Assembly: GCA_913061275.1 (NCBI GenBank)
Contig: CAJXSR010000024.1
Coordinates: 1-55,966 of the forward strand
DNA length: 55,966 bases
Direction: 5' to 3'
Origin: an uncultured Paracoccaceae bacterium
GTDB lineage: Bacteria; Pseudomonadota; Alphaproteobacteria; Rhodobacterales; Rhodobacteraceae
The notes under the pieces are model-generated. The model did not search any database and was not told where the DNA came from. It was given only the letters and a program-made list of their open reading frames with translations. A program made the translations under genes and the position numbers. Positions within the stretch are counted from its first letter, which is position 1, and the number at the start of each line of letters is the position of its first letter. Positions 43,302 through 52,586 of this stretch are shown here, piece after piece.

Positions 43302-44600
43302 ATGCACCATAAAATTATTGGACTGATAATTGTTGCAGTGTCACTTGCGCTTCCGCTCATTTGGCTTCCACCTTTAGCTGCAAAGCATGACACGATTGCC
43401 CTCTTCAGCCAGTATCTGGGGATGCAGGCTTTGATTGCAATGGCTTTAGGGCAAATCATTGCTACGCGCTTGGGGTTTGTAGAACACATCTTTGGCGGCC
43501 TTGATCGCAGCTATATTTTGCACAAATGGTTGGGAATTGGCGCCATGGTTGCCATTTTGTTGCATGATACAATAGATGCAGAGATGGACGGATTAGGGCG
43601 TAATACTCTGTTGATTGAAGTGGCCGAGACCGCTGGTGAAATCAGCCTTTATGGCTTTTTGATTTTTGTCGTCATCACAATAGCCACGTTTATTCCTTAC
43701 CATCTGTGGCGCTGGACCCACCGTGTAATCGGAGGCTTTTTTATTCTAAGTGCTTTCCATTTTTTATTCATACTCAAACCGTTTTCAAATGGCGATCCAT
43801 TGGGGCTTTATGTGTCTGCATTTTGCGCTCTTGGGATTTTAGCCTTTGCGTACAAAGCAGCACCTAGTTGGATACGCCGGTCATCGACATATGAGGTTAC
43901 AGACATCACACAGTCTGGACAAGCAACAGCTATTACGATGAAACCAGTAAAACGTCACATGAAGTATCGGGCAGGCCAATTCGCCTTTGTGACTTTTGCA
44001 AAGAGTGGACTATCTGAGCCACATCCGTTCACTATCAGCAAAGCCCCAGATAATAGTGGCAATATCCGCATGAGTGTGTCTCCATTAGGTGATTATACCC
44101 GTGTACTAAAAACAAAATTAGAACTTGGAACAATCGCACATATTGAGGGGCCGTTTGGCCGATTTGAGAGAAAATTGGACGCCAAACCTCAAATCTGGAT
44201 TGCGGCGGGTATAGGGATCACACCATTCATCGCATGGGCACAAACCCTGACTGATAATGACGGACCAATAACATTGATTTACAGCGTTCGTAACGCCTCA
44301 GATGCAACACATCTTGACGCGTTAAAGCGCATCGAACGTAAAGTACAAAATTTCAAAATCATCTTGCATGAAACGCAATCGTCAGCCCGTCTGAGTGCAA
44401 AAGATATTCTCAGCCAGATTAATGCCGATACGGTTGGTACTAAAATCTATTTTTGTGGACCCAAGTCAATGCGAAAGGATTTGGCAACCAGTCTTGCAAG
44501 CCATGGTATTTCGGCACGCCAATTTCACTATGAGGAATTTGAAATCAGATCAGGAATTGGATTACGTGCACTTGGGGAAAACTTGCTAAAGCGCTTATGA
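43302..44600 (+). CDS. Ferric-reductase-like transmembrane flavoprotein
   Basis: 432 residues. N-terminal five or six helices of the ferric reductase-like domain carry heme-ligand histidines (LHKWLG, LLHD, THRVIGG, SAFHFLF). The FAD-binding domain has HPFTISKAP, and the NAD-binding domain has WIAAGIGITPFIAWA and YFCGPKSMRKDLA. Such proteins pass electrons from NAD(P)H across the membrane to iron, oxygen or a partner such as a methionine-sulfoxide reductase. AAAGGA lies 8 bases before the ATG. It is a single gene between the duplication scar and BCCT. Partner unknown. Confidence 0.9.
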   Translation: MHHKIIGLIIVAVSLALPLIWLPPLAAKHDTIALFSQYLGMQALIAMALGQIIATRLGFVEHIFGGLDRSYILHKWLGIGAMVAILLHDTIDAEMDGLGRNTLLIEVAETAGEISLYGFLIFVVITIATFIPYHLWRWTHRVIGGFFILSAFHFLFILKPFSNGDPLGLYVSAFCALGILAFAYKAAPSWIRRSSTYEVTDITQSGQATAITMKPVKRHMKYRAGQFAFVTFAKSGLSEPHPFTISKAPDNSGNIRMSVSPLGDYTRVLKTKLELGTIAHIEGPFGRFERKLDAKPQIWIAAGIGITPFIAWAQTLTDNDGPITLIYSVRNASDATHLDALKRIERKVQNFKIILHETQSSARLSAKDILSQINADTVGTKIYFCGPKSMRKDLATSLASHGISARQFHYEEFEIRSGIGLRALGENLLKRL

Positions 44601-44774
44601 TCGAAACTCCCATAAACTATCCTCACATAACTATAAATATTCATCTACCATGTGATGGTTCGCTATCGCTGCCACAACTGCGATTTTAGCAATCTCGCTG
44701 ATCTGAATGGCAGCTTCTGCCCTTGTCCTTGGTTTTCAGAATGTCTGCTAAACACCACCTTATCCCCCCAAACC

Positions 44775-44802
44775 AAAACGGCGCCCTTAGGGACGCCGTT
44801 TT
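44775..44802 (-). terminator. Terminator of the BCCT gene
   Basis: AAAACGGCG pairs with CGCCGTTTT around CCCTTAGGGA. Read on the minus strand it ends in a T-run. It lies 20 bases beyond the BCCT stop. Confidence 0.9.
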
Positions 44803-44821
44803 CTAAATTATGTAAGTAGGC

Positions 44822-46630
44822 TTAGCCTTTGTCGCGGACACCGTCACGGTACATCGCTTTGGCTAATGAAATCACCATTAGAACCATTATGAAGGTAAAT
44901 GGCAGCGCTGCGATAATCATCGCGTTTTTCAGCGCATCCATTCCGCCGCCACCAGCGATCAGCAATGTGCCGATTACAAGTGTTAGCAAGATACCCCAGA
45001 TAATGCGGTGTTTGATGCCAGTTTCCTGTTCGCCACCAGACATGATCGTGTTCATCACAAGAATACCAGAGTCAGCGGATGTGACCAAGAATGTCATGAT
45101 TAAGATCACACACATGATAGTGATACCTGACAAGAAACCGCCAGACAGCATGTTTTGAAGTGTGACAAACAGTTTGGCTGTATTTGATGCGCCAATGATT
45201 GCACCATTAGCACCCCCTGTAAGTTCCAGATCAATCGCTGTACCGCCTAGGATAGTCATCCAAGCAAAACAAACCAATGCAGGTGCGATAACAGCACCTA
45301 GTACAAATTCACGTACTGAGCGACCTTTAGAGATACGTGCCAAGAACAAACCTACGAATGGTGCAAAAGCGATCCACCAAGCCCAGTAGAATGTTGTCCA
45401 AGCGGCTTGCCAACCAAATTGACGCCCACGTGCTGCTGTATCGTAAATTGCAGACGTGATGCCTTCAGAGTTTTCTAACGCTGTTACTGATGCTGGTAGA
45501 GCTTCTGTAAAGCCAGCCAATGATCCCCAAGGGCCCGTTGCAGAGCCATGCATTGCTGCAATATCTGCGGCTGATAGTGCTTTTGCAGCGTCTGGTAGGC
45601 CAGCTGTAAACTCTGCCAATCCCATAGGTGAGTATGCGTTGAAGGATAGCGAGAAGAAGTTGATGATGTAATCAACCAGTGCTGTAGCATATGTGGTCAT
45701 CGCGAAGGCAAAAGAGCCAAAGATGATGAATGTCAAAAGCAGGATCAATGATAGAACCAAGTTCAAGTTAGACAGGTATTTAACACCACGCCCAACACCT
45801 GATACCGCTGATACAATAGACATTGCCATGATTATGACCAAGGCGACAATCAAACCAACTTTACTAGGTGCAGGTGTTTCTGCGCCGTTCATTAACCATT
45901 CCATACCTGTGATTGCATATATGCCATCTACAAGTTGGCTAACACCAAATCCGATGGTTACAGACACACCCAGGATCGTTGCAATAACGCCCAAGACATC
46001 AACAAGGTGGCCAACAGGGCCATTTGCGAGTTTACCCAGAACAGGGGTAAGTGCCGAGCGGATGGTGAGTGGCATGTTACGTGTGTATGCGAAATAGGCC
46101 AATGACAGACCAACCGTTACATAAATTGCCCATGCGTGAAAACCGTAGTGTGCAAATGTATAGCGGTATGCTGATTGCAGTGCTTCTTCGGTGTTGCCTG
46201 CAACGCCACCAGCTACAACAACAGGGTTTGATCCCCATAGTCCCAAAGGTTCGGCGGTTGCAAAAGTCATAAGACCCACACCCAAACCAGCACCAAACAT
46301 CATTGAAAACCATGAGAAGTTCGAAAACTCTGGTGCTTCGCCTTCTGGGCCCAAGATGCGTTTACCGATTGATGGGATAACGGCGACGATGAAACAGAAA
46401 AATGCAAATACGCCAACTGAAATGATGTAGAATGCGTTGAAGTTTTTAAGCAACATGCCGTTCCATGATGAAAGTGCGCCATTTGCACTTAGTGGCCAGA
46501 TTAAAGCCCAGAGCACCAACAGAGTGATACTGACCTTACTAATAAGGGCGATCGGAAGGCTGTAGCCTTCGTAAAACCCTGACGGTGCTTTTGCTATTTC
46601 AAGCTCCGTGAATGGTGGTTGAATTGACAT
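44822..46630 (-). CDS. BCCT family osmolyte transporter
   Basis: 602 residues, twelve membrane helices. Family features: FGAGLGVGLMTFATAEPLGLWGSNP (glycine stretch of helix 3), WTTFYWAWWIAFAPFVGLFLARISKGRSVREFV (signature with Trp box) and SADSGILVMNTIMSGG. BCCT carriers import betaine, choline, carnitine or DMSP with Na+ or H+. A large insert of about 70 residues between helices 7 and 8 (GLAEFTAGLPDAAKALSAAD) is seen in this marine clade. Ribosome site AAGGGGAAG. Its nearness to acuI suggests DMSP or a related betaine, but the substrate cannot be read from sequence. Confidence 0.93.
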   Translation of the reverse strand: MSIQPPFTELEIAKAPSGFYEGYSLPIALISKVSITLLVLWALIWPLSANGALSSWNGMLLKNFNAFYIISVGVFAFFCFIVAVIPSIGKRILGPEGEAPEFSNFSWFSMMFGAGLGVGLMTFATAEPLGLWGSNPVVVAGGVAGNTEEALQSAYRYTFAHYGFHAWAIYVTVGLSLAYFAYTRNMPLTIRSALTPVLGKLANGPVGHLVDVLGVIATILGVSVTIGFGVSQLVDGIYAITGMEWLMNGAETPAPSKVGLIVALVIIMAMSIVSAVSGVGRGVKYLSNLNLVLSLILLLTFIIFGSFAFAMTTYATALVDYIINFFSLSFNAYSPMGLAEFTAGLPDAAKALSAADIAAMHGSATGPWGSLAGFTEALPASVTALENSEGITSAIYDTAARGRQFGWQAAWTTFYWAWWIAFAPFVGLFLARISKGRSVREFVLGAVIAPALVCFAWMTILGGTAIDLELTGGANGAIIGASNTAKLFVTLQNMLSGGFLSGITIMCVILIMTFLVTSADSGILVMNTIMSGGEQETGIKHRIIWGILLTLVIGTLLIAGGGGMDALKNAMIIAALPFTFIMVLMVISLAKAMYRDGVRDKG

Positions 46631-47213
46631 AAATGTCTTCCCCTTTTTTGTGTAAAAAATTATTAGGTAGCAAGATATGTATTTGCAATTACCCCTAGGA
46701 ATACTTTGGAATTTTACGAAGCCCTAAACCAAAGTAATTGGTTGAGTATATAAAGCATGAGATTTTCGTGCAAACAAAACCCGACCCTTTATAAGGCAAT
46801 AACGGCTCTTACCAGAGTGTTTTATTACAGCACTAAAGGATAAATCAAACATGATTAAGCGGGCCTGAAATCAGGTCAATTATTTTGCAAGAATTGTTCT
46901 GGACTGGTTATATGATTCGAATTTTTTGTTCGTTTCAAGGTTGGAATGTCTAGTCGTTTACCTTGGTTTGGCCTTTTGGCCAGTAACCAGAAAACTCAAA
47001 AATACTGGGGCTTTGTTATGTTAAGCTATATGACGGTAGATATTTATCGTGATTGAATGTACGTGAGGTGCCATTGAGTAATGCTTATTTACACCTGTAA
47101 AATGAAACGGTTTCCAGAATATGACGTGAGGTTTTGCTTAAGCTCAGATGATTTTCCGAATATAGAGTGCTATGCATAAAAAGATACGTATCTATGACTG
47201 GGAGCTACAAAAT
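46631..47213. other. Intergenic region between BCCT and serine hydrolase genes
   Basis: About 580 AT-rich bases in a divergent arrangement. I see no gene. Small dyads are AACCAAAG-TAATTGGTT near 46725 and TTGGCCTTTTGGCCAG near 46967. It must hold both promoters. Confidence 0.45.
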
Positions 47214-48380
47214 ATGCCACGTTTTATTCGAATAACACTGCGCGGTGTTGTGCTTCTTATCCTCTTCATTAGTGCAATCGCATTGTGGAAACGTGAAGAG
47301 ATTACACGACTTCTGGCTGTGAACAGTTTGTTTAACGCCAAAAAGATAGTTCACAACTTTAGCCATATGAATGAAGCTTTTTTGAATACACCAATACCGC
47401 GCGGGCAAGGCGCTGTCAGTGAGTTGGTAAAGGGAAATACTATTGAACTGCCTGCAGAGGTTGAGGGTTGGATTAAAGAGCGCAACGTGACTTCTTTGAT
47501 TGTCCTGAAAGACGGGCAGATGGTTTTTGAGGATTATTATTTAGACACACATGCGGATGATCTGCGCATGTCGTGGTCAGTTGCCAAAAGCTTTTTGTCA
47601 GCTTTGGTCGGTATATTACTGGAAGAGGGGGCGATAGCTTCAATAGATGACCCGGTTATAAAATATGTACCATCCTTGAAGGGTAGTGCTTACGAGGATG
47701 CCAGCTTGCGTAATGTGTTGCAAATGTCCAGTGGTGTGGTTTTTGATGAAGACTATCTTGATAAAGACTCCGATATTAACCGAATGGGGCGTACTATTGC
47801 CTTGGGTGGTTCACTGGATGATTTTTCCGCCAGCCTGAAGGATAGTTTCGTAAAACCAGGTGTGGAAATGCAATATGTCTCTATTGATACCCATGTGGTT
47901 GGCATGGTGGTGCGAGGTGCTACGGGGCGCACTGTGGCTGACCTTATTTCTGAAAAAATTGTGACACCGCTTGGTTTCGAAAAACAACCCTATTATGTAA
48001 CTGATGGAGAAGGTGTTGCGTTTGTTTTGGGCGGCTTGAACCTGACCACACGTGACTATGCGCGGTTTGGTTTAATGATCGCACAAGACGGTCAATATGG
48101 TGGTCAGCAGGTTGTGCCTAAGGCGTGGTTGCGGGCCTCTACAATGGCCACTGCAAACACTAAAGAGGGTGACAGAAAATATGGCTACCAGTGGTGGATC
48201 CCTGAAACAGGGGCCACTGAGGGCGAGTTTTTTGCCCTCGGTGTTTATGGTCAATACATCTACATCAACCGCCCTTTGGGTGTGGTGATCGCCAGCAATG
48301 CGGCGGATCGCGGATTTAAGAATGAAGGTGTCGGGGCGGCTAACATTGAAATCATGCGGTTGATTGCAAGGGGTCTGTAA
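47214..48380 (+). CDS. Class C beta-lactamase-like serine hydrolase
   Basis: 388 residues. An N-terminal membrane anchor (RGVVLLILFISAIALW) is followed by the beta-lactamase/transpeptidase-like domain. The SxxK nucleophile is in MSWSVAKSF and the second motif is QYVSID (Y-x-S in place of Y-x-N). The KTG/HxG motif is replaced near LGVYGQYIYI, as in many esterase-like members. It is more likely an esterase or peptidase in the periplasm than a true beta-lactamase. GGAG is spaced 9 bases from the ATG at 47214; an ATG 14 codons upstream lacks a ribosome site. Confidence 0.88.
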   Translation: MPRFIRITLRGVVLLILFISAIALWKREEITRLLAVNSLFNAKKIVHNFSHMNEAFLNTPIPRGQGAVSELVKGNTIELPAEVEGWIKERNVTSLIVLKDGQMVFEDYYLDTHADDLRMSWSVAKSFLSALVGILLEEGAIASIDDPVIKYVPSLKGSAYEDASLRNVLQMSSGVVFDEDYLDKDSDINRMGRTIALGGSLDDFSASLKDSFVKPGVEMQYVSIDTHVVGMVVRGATGRTVADLISEKIVTPLGFEKQPYYVTDGEGVAFVLGGLNLTTRDYARFGLMIAQDGQYGGQQVVPKAWLRASTMATANTKEGDRKYGYQWWIPETGATEGEFFALGVYGQYIYINRPLGVVIASNAADRGFKNEGVGAANIEIMRLIARGL

Positions 48381-48469
48381 CGTATTTTTAGCCTTGCGCT
48401 TATTCACATTTGACACAAAAGTACGATAACCAACGATCTGTTGGATGATTTTCACTTTTGGGGTAATTT

Positions 48470-49693
48470 ATGACACTAGATATTGATTTTGTACGCGCAC
48501 AGTTTCCAGCCTTTTCCAGCCCTGCCTTAGATGGGCAGGCATTTTTTGAAAACGCTGGCGGCTCTTACACATGCAAACAAGTAATTGATCGTCTGACGCG
48601 CTATTATATTGAACGTAAAGTCCAACCCTACAGTGCCTATGAAGCCAGTCGTCTTGCGGGTGAGGAAATGGATGAGGCCCGTACGCGACTGGCCGCGATT
48701 ATGGGTGTGGAAACAGATGAATTAAGCTTTGGGCCGTCCACTACACAAAACGTTTATGTTCTGGCGCAAGCCTTTGGCCAATATCTACAAGCGGGTGACG
48801 CGATTGTAGTGACCAACCAAGATCACGAGGCCAACACTGGCCCATGGCGTCGTCTAGCAAATCGCGGCATCGAAGTACGCGAATGGCAGATAGACCCCGA
48901 TACGGGCTATCTTGACCCTGCAAAGCTGGTGACTTTACTGGACGATAAAGTGAAACTGGTTTGCTTTCCGCATTGTTCCAACGTGGTGGGCGAAATTAAT
49001 GATGTCGCAGCTATTTGCAAGATTGCCCATGCTGCGGGTGCTGTGACTTGCGTTGACGGTGTATCATATGTTCCGCACGGTATTCCCGATGTGGGTGCGC
49101 TGGGCGCAGACATTTATATGTTCTCGGCCTATAAAACCTATGGGCCACATCAGGGTATTATGACCATTAAACGCGCGCTGGGGGAAAAGCTGCCCAATCA
49201 AGCGCATTATTTCAATGCGGATAGCTTATACAAACGCTTTACCCCTGCTGGGCCCGATCATGCGCAAATTGCGGCCTCTGCCGGTATGGCCGATTATATT
49301 GATGCGCTTTATTCACATCATGATGGCGGTACTGCGAATGCAAAAGGGCGGGGGGCATATGTGCATGATTTGATGCGTGCGCATGAGATTAAGCTGTTGC
49401 AACCCTTGTTGGATTACCTGGGTGACAAGAATTCAGTACGCTTACTTGGTCCGCGTGATGCGGAAAAGAAGGCCCCGACCGTAGCTGTTTCAATGGCAAG
49501 CAAAGGCGAAGATGTGGCGAAGGATTTGGTGAAGCTTGGCGTCAATGCAGGTGGCGGTGATTTTTACGGCGTTCGCTGCCTAAAAGGACAAGGTATAGAC
49601 CCAGATCATGGTGTTTTAAGGGTTAGCTTTGTACATTACACACAAAAACAGGAAGTTGATAAACTTATCAATGCATTGGAGCAAGTTCTTTAA
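48470..49693 (+). CDS. Class V aminotransferase (cysteine-desulfurase-like)
   Basis: 407 residues, PLP fold type I. The Schiff-base Lys is in MFSAYKTYGPHQG. Other marks are FFENAGGSYTCKQVID at the N-terminus, SFGPSTTQNVYVLAQAF and HCSNVVGEINDVAAI. The clade is annotated in Rhodobacterales as cysteine desulfurase-like or isopenicillin-N-epimerase-like; the substrate is not established. There is no adjacent suf or isc gene, so an Fe-S role is unlikely. It is followed by a terminator-like hairpin. Confidence 0.9.
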   Translation: MTLDIDFVRAQFPAFSSPALDGQAFFENAGGSYTCKQVIDRLTRYYIERKVQPYSAYEASRLAGEEMDEARTRLAAIMGVETDELSFGPSTTQNVYVLAQAFGQYLQAGDAIVVTNQDHEANTGPWRRLANRGIEVREWQIDPDTGYLDPAKLVTLLDDKVKLVCFPHCSNVVGEINDVAAICKIAHAAGAVTCVDGVSYVPHGIPDVGALGADIYMFSAYKTYGPHQGIMTIKRALGEKLPNQAHYFNADSLYKRFTPAGPDHAQIAASAGMADYIDALYSHHDGGTANAKGRGAYVHDLMRAHEIKLLQPLLDYLGDKNSVRLLGPRDAEKKAPTVAVSMASKGEDVAKDLVKLGVNAGGGDFYGVRCLKGQGIDPDHGVLRVSFVHYTQKQEVDKLINALEQVL

Positions 49694-49694
49694 G

Positions 49695-49739
49695 CCCTAA
49701 ATAGGCAAAACCTTGCCTCTATATAGGGTGTTGTTTTTG
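49695..49739 (+). terminator. Terminator after the aminotransferase gene
   Basis: CCCTA...GGCAA pairs with TTGCC...TAGGG in a long imperfect stem, followed by TGTTGTTTTTG. It starts at the aminotransferase stop codon. Confidence 0.6.
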
Positions 49740-49798
49740 TAAAACTTGGCAGACCCCGTCTAAACACGCTAAGCTTTGCATGAATTGGAGGCTAGGGG

Positions 49799-51007
49799 AT
49801 GACGGTTTTAGTAACAACAGATGGTCACAAAGATCTGCCGCGATACTTTCCATTGGTGTTTCGTTCATTGAAGGCATTGCAACGCGGGGTGTTGGAATTG
49901 CAGTTGGCAGATGGCCGTATATTTAAAATAGATGGCCCTGATGCGGGGAATTATGCACGGGTTATATCACATGATGACAAGGTTTGGTCGCGGTTGATCC
50001 GTGAAGGTGATCTGGGGTTTTCGGATGCCTATCTGGATGGGCAATGGTCATCGCCTGATATTCAGGCATTTTTGGATGTGGTCTTTGATAACTTCCTAGA
50101 AATATCAAGATCGTACCCAGGTGCAGGATTGTTGCGCATGTATGAACGTATGCGTCACTGGATGCATCAAAACACAAAGGCGCAGGCTAAAAAAAATATC
50201 GCCCAGCATTACGATCTGGGCAATGATTTTTATGCAAAATGGCTTGACGATACAATGACTTATTCATCAGCTTTATTTGTGACTGGGCAAGAAAGCCTTG
50301 AGCAGGCACAGATACAAAAATACGCCTCTATTTGCGACCAAATGGGGATGCAGCAAGGCGACCATATACTTGAGATTGGGTGTGGTTGGGGGGGCTTTGC
50401 AGAATATGCAGCGTCGCAACGGGGTGTTACCTTAAAGTGTATCACGATTTCAAAAGAACAATATAACTTTGCCAAAGAACGCATCTTTAAGGCAGGGCTT
50501 GCACAAAACGTGGATATTGTATTGCAAGATTACCGTGATGAAGAAGACAAGTTTGACGGTATTGCTTCGATCGAGATGTTTGAAGCGGTTGGTGAAAAAT
50601 ACTGGCAACCTTATTTCAAGACTGTGCATAATTGCCTGAACCCTGGCAAGCAGGCAACGCTTCAAGTCATTACAATGGCAGATCATTTGTTTGATAATTA
50701 CCGAAAAACCGTTGATTTTATTCAAAAATATATTTTCCCAGGCGGGATGTTACCCAGCCCCACAAGGTTGCGTCAGGAAATTAAGAAATCTGGATTAGAC
50801 ATTAGCGGTTCTATCGAGTTTGGCAAAAGTTATTCGCTGACGTTGCGCCGTTGGTATGATGTGTTTAATGCAAATTGGGATGATATTGAGGGTGCAAATT
50901 TTGACCACCGTTTTAGAAATATGTGGAATTACTATTTAACATCTTGCGCAGCGGGTTTTGAGTATGGAACCACTGATGTTACGCAAATCACAATGAGAAG
51001 GGTTTGA
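49799..51007 (+). CDS. cfa: Cyclopropane-fatty-acyl-phospholipid synthase
   Basis: 402 residues. C-terminal SAM domain: NIAQHYDLGNDFYAKWLDDTMTYSSALF, motif I HILEIGCGWGGFAEYAA, then IASIEMFEAVGEKYW, YIFPGGMLPS and the conserved RRWYDVFNANWDDI. It methylenates the double bond of membrane lipids. GGAGG lies 7 bases before the ATG. It sits 3 bases ahead of the TrgA gene, forming an operon. Cfa homologues of this clade may act on other unsaturated lipids. Confidence 0.93.
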   Translation: MTVLVTTDGHKDLPRYFPLVFRSLKALQRGVLELQLADGRIFKIDGPDAGNYARVISHDDKVWSRLIREGDLGFSDAYLDGQWSSPDIQAFLDVVFDNFLEISRSYPGAGLLRMYERMRHWMHQNTKAQAKKNIAQHYDLGNDFYAKWLDDTMTYSSALFVTGQESLEQAQIQKYASICDQMGMQQGDHILEIGCGWGGFAEYAASQRGVTLKCITISKEQYNFAKERIFKAGLAQNVDIVLQDYRDEEDKFDGIASIEMFEAVGEKYWQPYFKTVHNCLNPGKQATLQVITMADHLFDNYRKTVDFIQKYIFPGGMLPSPTRLRQEIKKSGLDISGSIEFGKSYSLTLRRWYDVFNANWDDIEGANFDHRFRNMWNYYLTSCAAGFEYGTTDVTQITMRRV

Positions 51008-51010
51008 CAT

Positions 51011-51451
51011 ATGCCAACAGCGGCTAAACTTATGGGGGCAGTGTTCCTAGCTTGCACAGTGGGTTATATTTCGTTCGTTTATCTTGGAAATACCCCCAGC
51101 GTTACAGTTGGCACAGAATACCTTTTTGTGAATGTTTTAATAGGTTTTTTAGTCGGTTGGCGTTCTATCGGGTTTGATCCTGGTTTTGGCGGTATGGACT
51201 CTATAATGGCAGGGCTCAGAGGCATTGTTTCGTTTGTATTTTTAAGCACGTGCGTTTTTGGCATTTGGGTTGTTATCGTAAAGTTGCAGGGATTTTTTAT
51301 CAAAAGTTTCGAAAGCGTTTTTACATCTTGGGCTGATGCGGCGATGATTTATTTAAAGATAATATGGGATCCAAACGTTATTCTGGCGCTTGTTGTCGGT
51401 GGTATTATCAGTGGAATAGCATCAGGGCTGGCAAATAGGTTCTGGACATAA
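51011..51451 (+). CDS. TrgA family membrane protein
   Basis: 146 residues with four hydrophobic helices. The N-terminus MPTAAKLMGAVFLACTVGYISF and the block FVNVLIGFLVGWRSIGFDPGFGG match TrgA, described with TrgB and CysK in Rhodobacter tellurite resistance. A conserved end segment is VILALVVGGIISGIASGLANRFW. It follows cfa by 3 bases and precedes cysK by 92 bases, so the family context is kept, though trgB is missing here. Actual tellurite function is not shown for this protein. Confidence 0.85.
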   Translation: MPTAAKLMGAVFLACTVGYISFVYLGNTPSVTVGTEYLFVNVLIGFLVGWRSIGFDPGFGGMDSIMAGLRGIVSFVFLSTCVFGIWVVIVKLQGFFIKSFESVFTSWADAAMIYLKIIWDPNVILALVVGGIISGIASGLANRFWT

Positions 51452-51543
51452 ATTTATACAGATACACAAATCCATTGCATTGACTGTTGAAGCCCTGCGG
51501 TATGCGGCGTATCAATAATAAACACTAATGAAATGGATTTGTT

Positions 51544-52578
51544 ATGAACGTGTATTCCGATCTTTCCCATGCAGTGGGCAACACCCCCCTTATCAAATTA
51601 CGTAAAGCCTCTGAAATCACTGGGTGTGAAATATTTGGCAAAGCCGAATTCATGAACCCTGGCCAATCAGTAAAAGACCGTGCTGCCTTGGGCATCATTC
51701 AAGATGCGATCAAATCTGGTAGGTTACAACCAGGCGGTACCATCGTTGAAGGTACTGCGGGAAACACGGGTATTGGCTTGGCTCTTGTCGGGGCCTCTAT
51801 GGGGTTTAAGACGGTTATTGTTATTCCTGAAACCCAAAGTCAGGAAAAGAAAGATATGATCCGTTTGGCAGGTGCTGAATTGGTTGAAGTACCGGCAAAG
51901 CCCTATAAGGACGTGAATAATTACATCAAATATTCCGAACGTTTGGCCAATAAGCTGGCCCAGACTGAACCAAATGGCGCGATCTGGGCCAACCAGTTTG
52001 ATAATGTTGCCAACCGCGATGTGCATGTCGTAAGCACGGCCCCAGAAATTTGGGCGCAAACTGGTGGAAAAATTGACGGTTTTGTCAGTGCAGTTGGCAC
52101 AGGGGGAACTTTGGCAGGAACCGCAATGGGATTGCGCGAAAAGTCCAAGGACATAAAAATTGCACTTGCCGATCCTGATGGTGCGGCTTTGTATAATTAT
52201 TATGCAAATGGCGAGCTGAAATCGTCAGGCGACAGTATTACAGAAGGTATCGGGCAGGGGCGTATTACCGCCAACCTTGAAGGCTTAAAAGTTGATATGC
52301 CCTTTAACATTCCTGATGCAGAAGCGTTACCGATCATCTTTGATCTGTTGCGTGATGAAGGCATCTGTATGGGTGGATCAACTGGTATTAACATCGCAGG
52401 TGCGATCCGCATGGCAAAAGAAATGGGGCCGGGGCATACTATCGTTACGATATTGTGTGATTACGGTAATCGCTATCAATCCAAAATTTTCAACCCAAAG
52501 TTTCTAAAGGCAATGAATTTGCCTGTACCTGAATGGTTGGATAAGCCCGCAAACAATATTCCTTCAGTTTTTGAGTAG
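51544..52578 (+). CDS. cysK: Cysteine synthase A
   Basis: 344 residues, fold type II PLP enzyme. PLP Lys44 is in NPGQSVKDRAALG, the phosphate loop is VGTGGTLAGT, and the substrate loop is EGTAGNTGIGLAL. O-acetylserine and sulfide give cysteine. It has EGIGQGRITANLEGLKVDMP instead of the shorter loop of E. coli CysK, typical for the alphaproteobacterial form. The start at 51544 follows AATGGATTTGTT and has no strong ribosome site. It leads directly to the mechanosensitive-channel gene 8 bases downstream. Sulfide from the island operon could feed it, by inference. Confidence 0.94.
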   Translation: MNVYSDLSHAVGNTPLIKLRKASEITGCEIFGKAEFMNPGQSVKDRAALGIIQDAIKSGRLQPGGTIVEGTAGNTGIGLALVGASMGFKTVIVIPETQSQEKKDMIRLAGAELVEVPAKPYKDVNNYIKYSERLANKLAQTEPNGAIWANQFDNVANRDVHVVSTAPEIWAQTGGKIDGFVSAVGTGGTLAGTAMGLREKSKDIKIALADPDGAALYNYYANGELKSSGDSITEGIGQGRITANLEGLKVDMPFNIPDAEALPIIFDLLRDEGICMGGSTGINIAGAIRMAKEMGPGHTIVTILCDYGNRYQSKIFNPKFLKAMNLPVPEWLDKPANNIPSVFE

Positions 52579-52586
52579 GAACGATC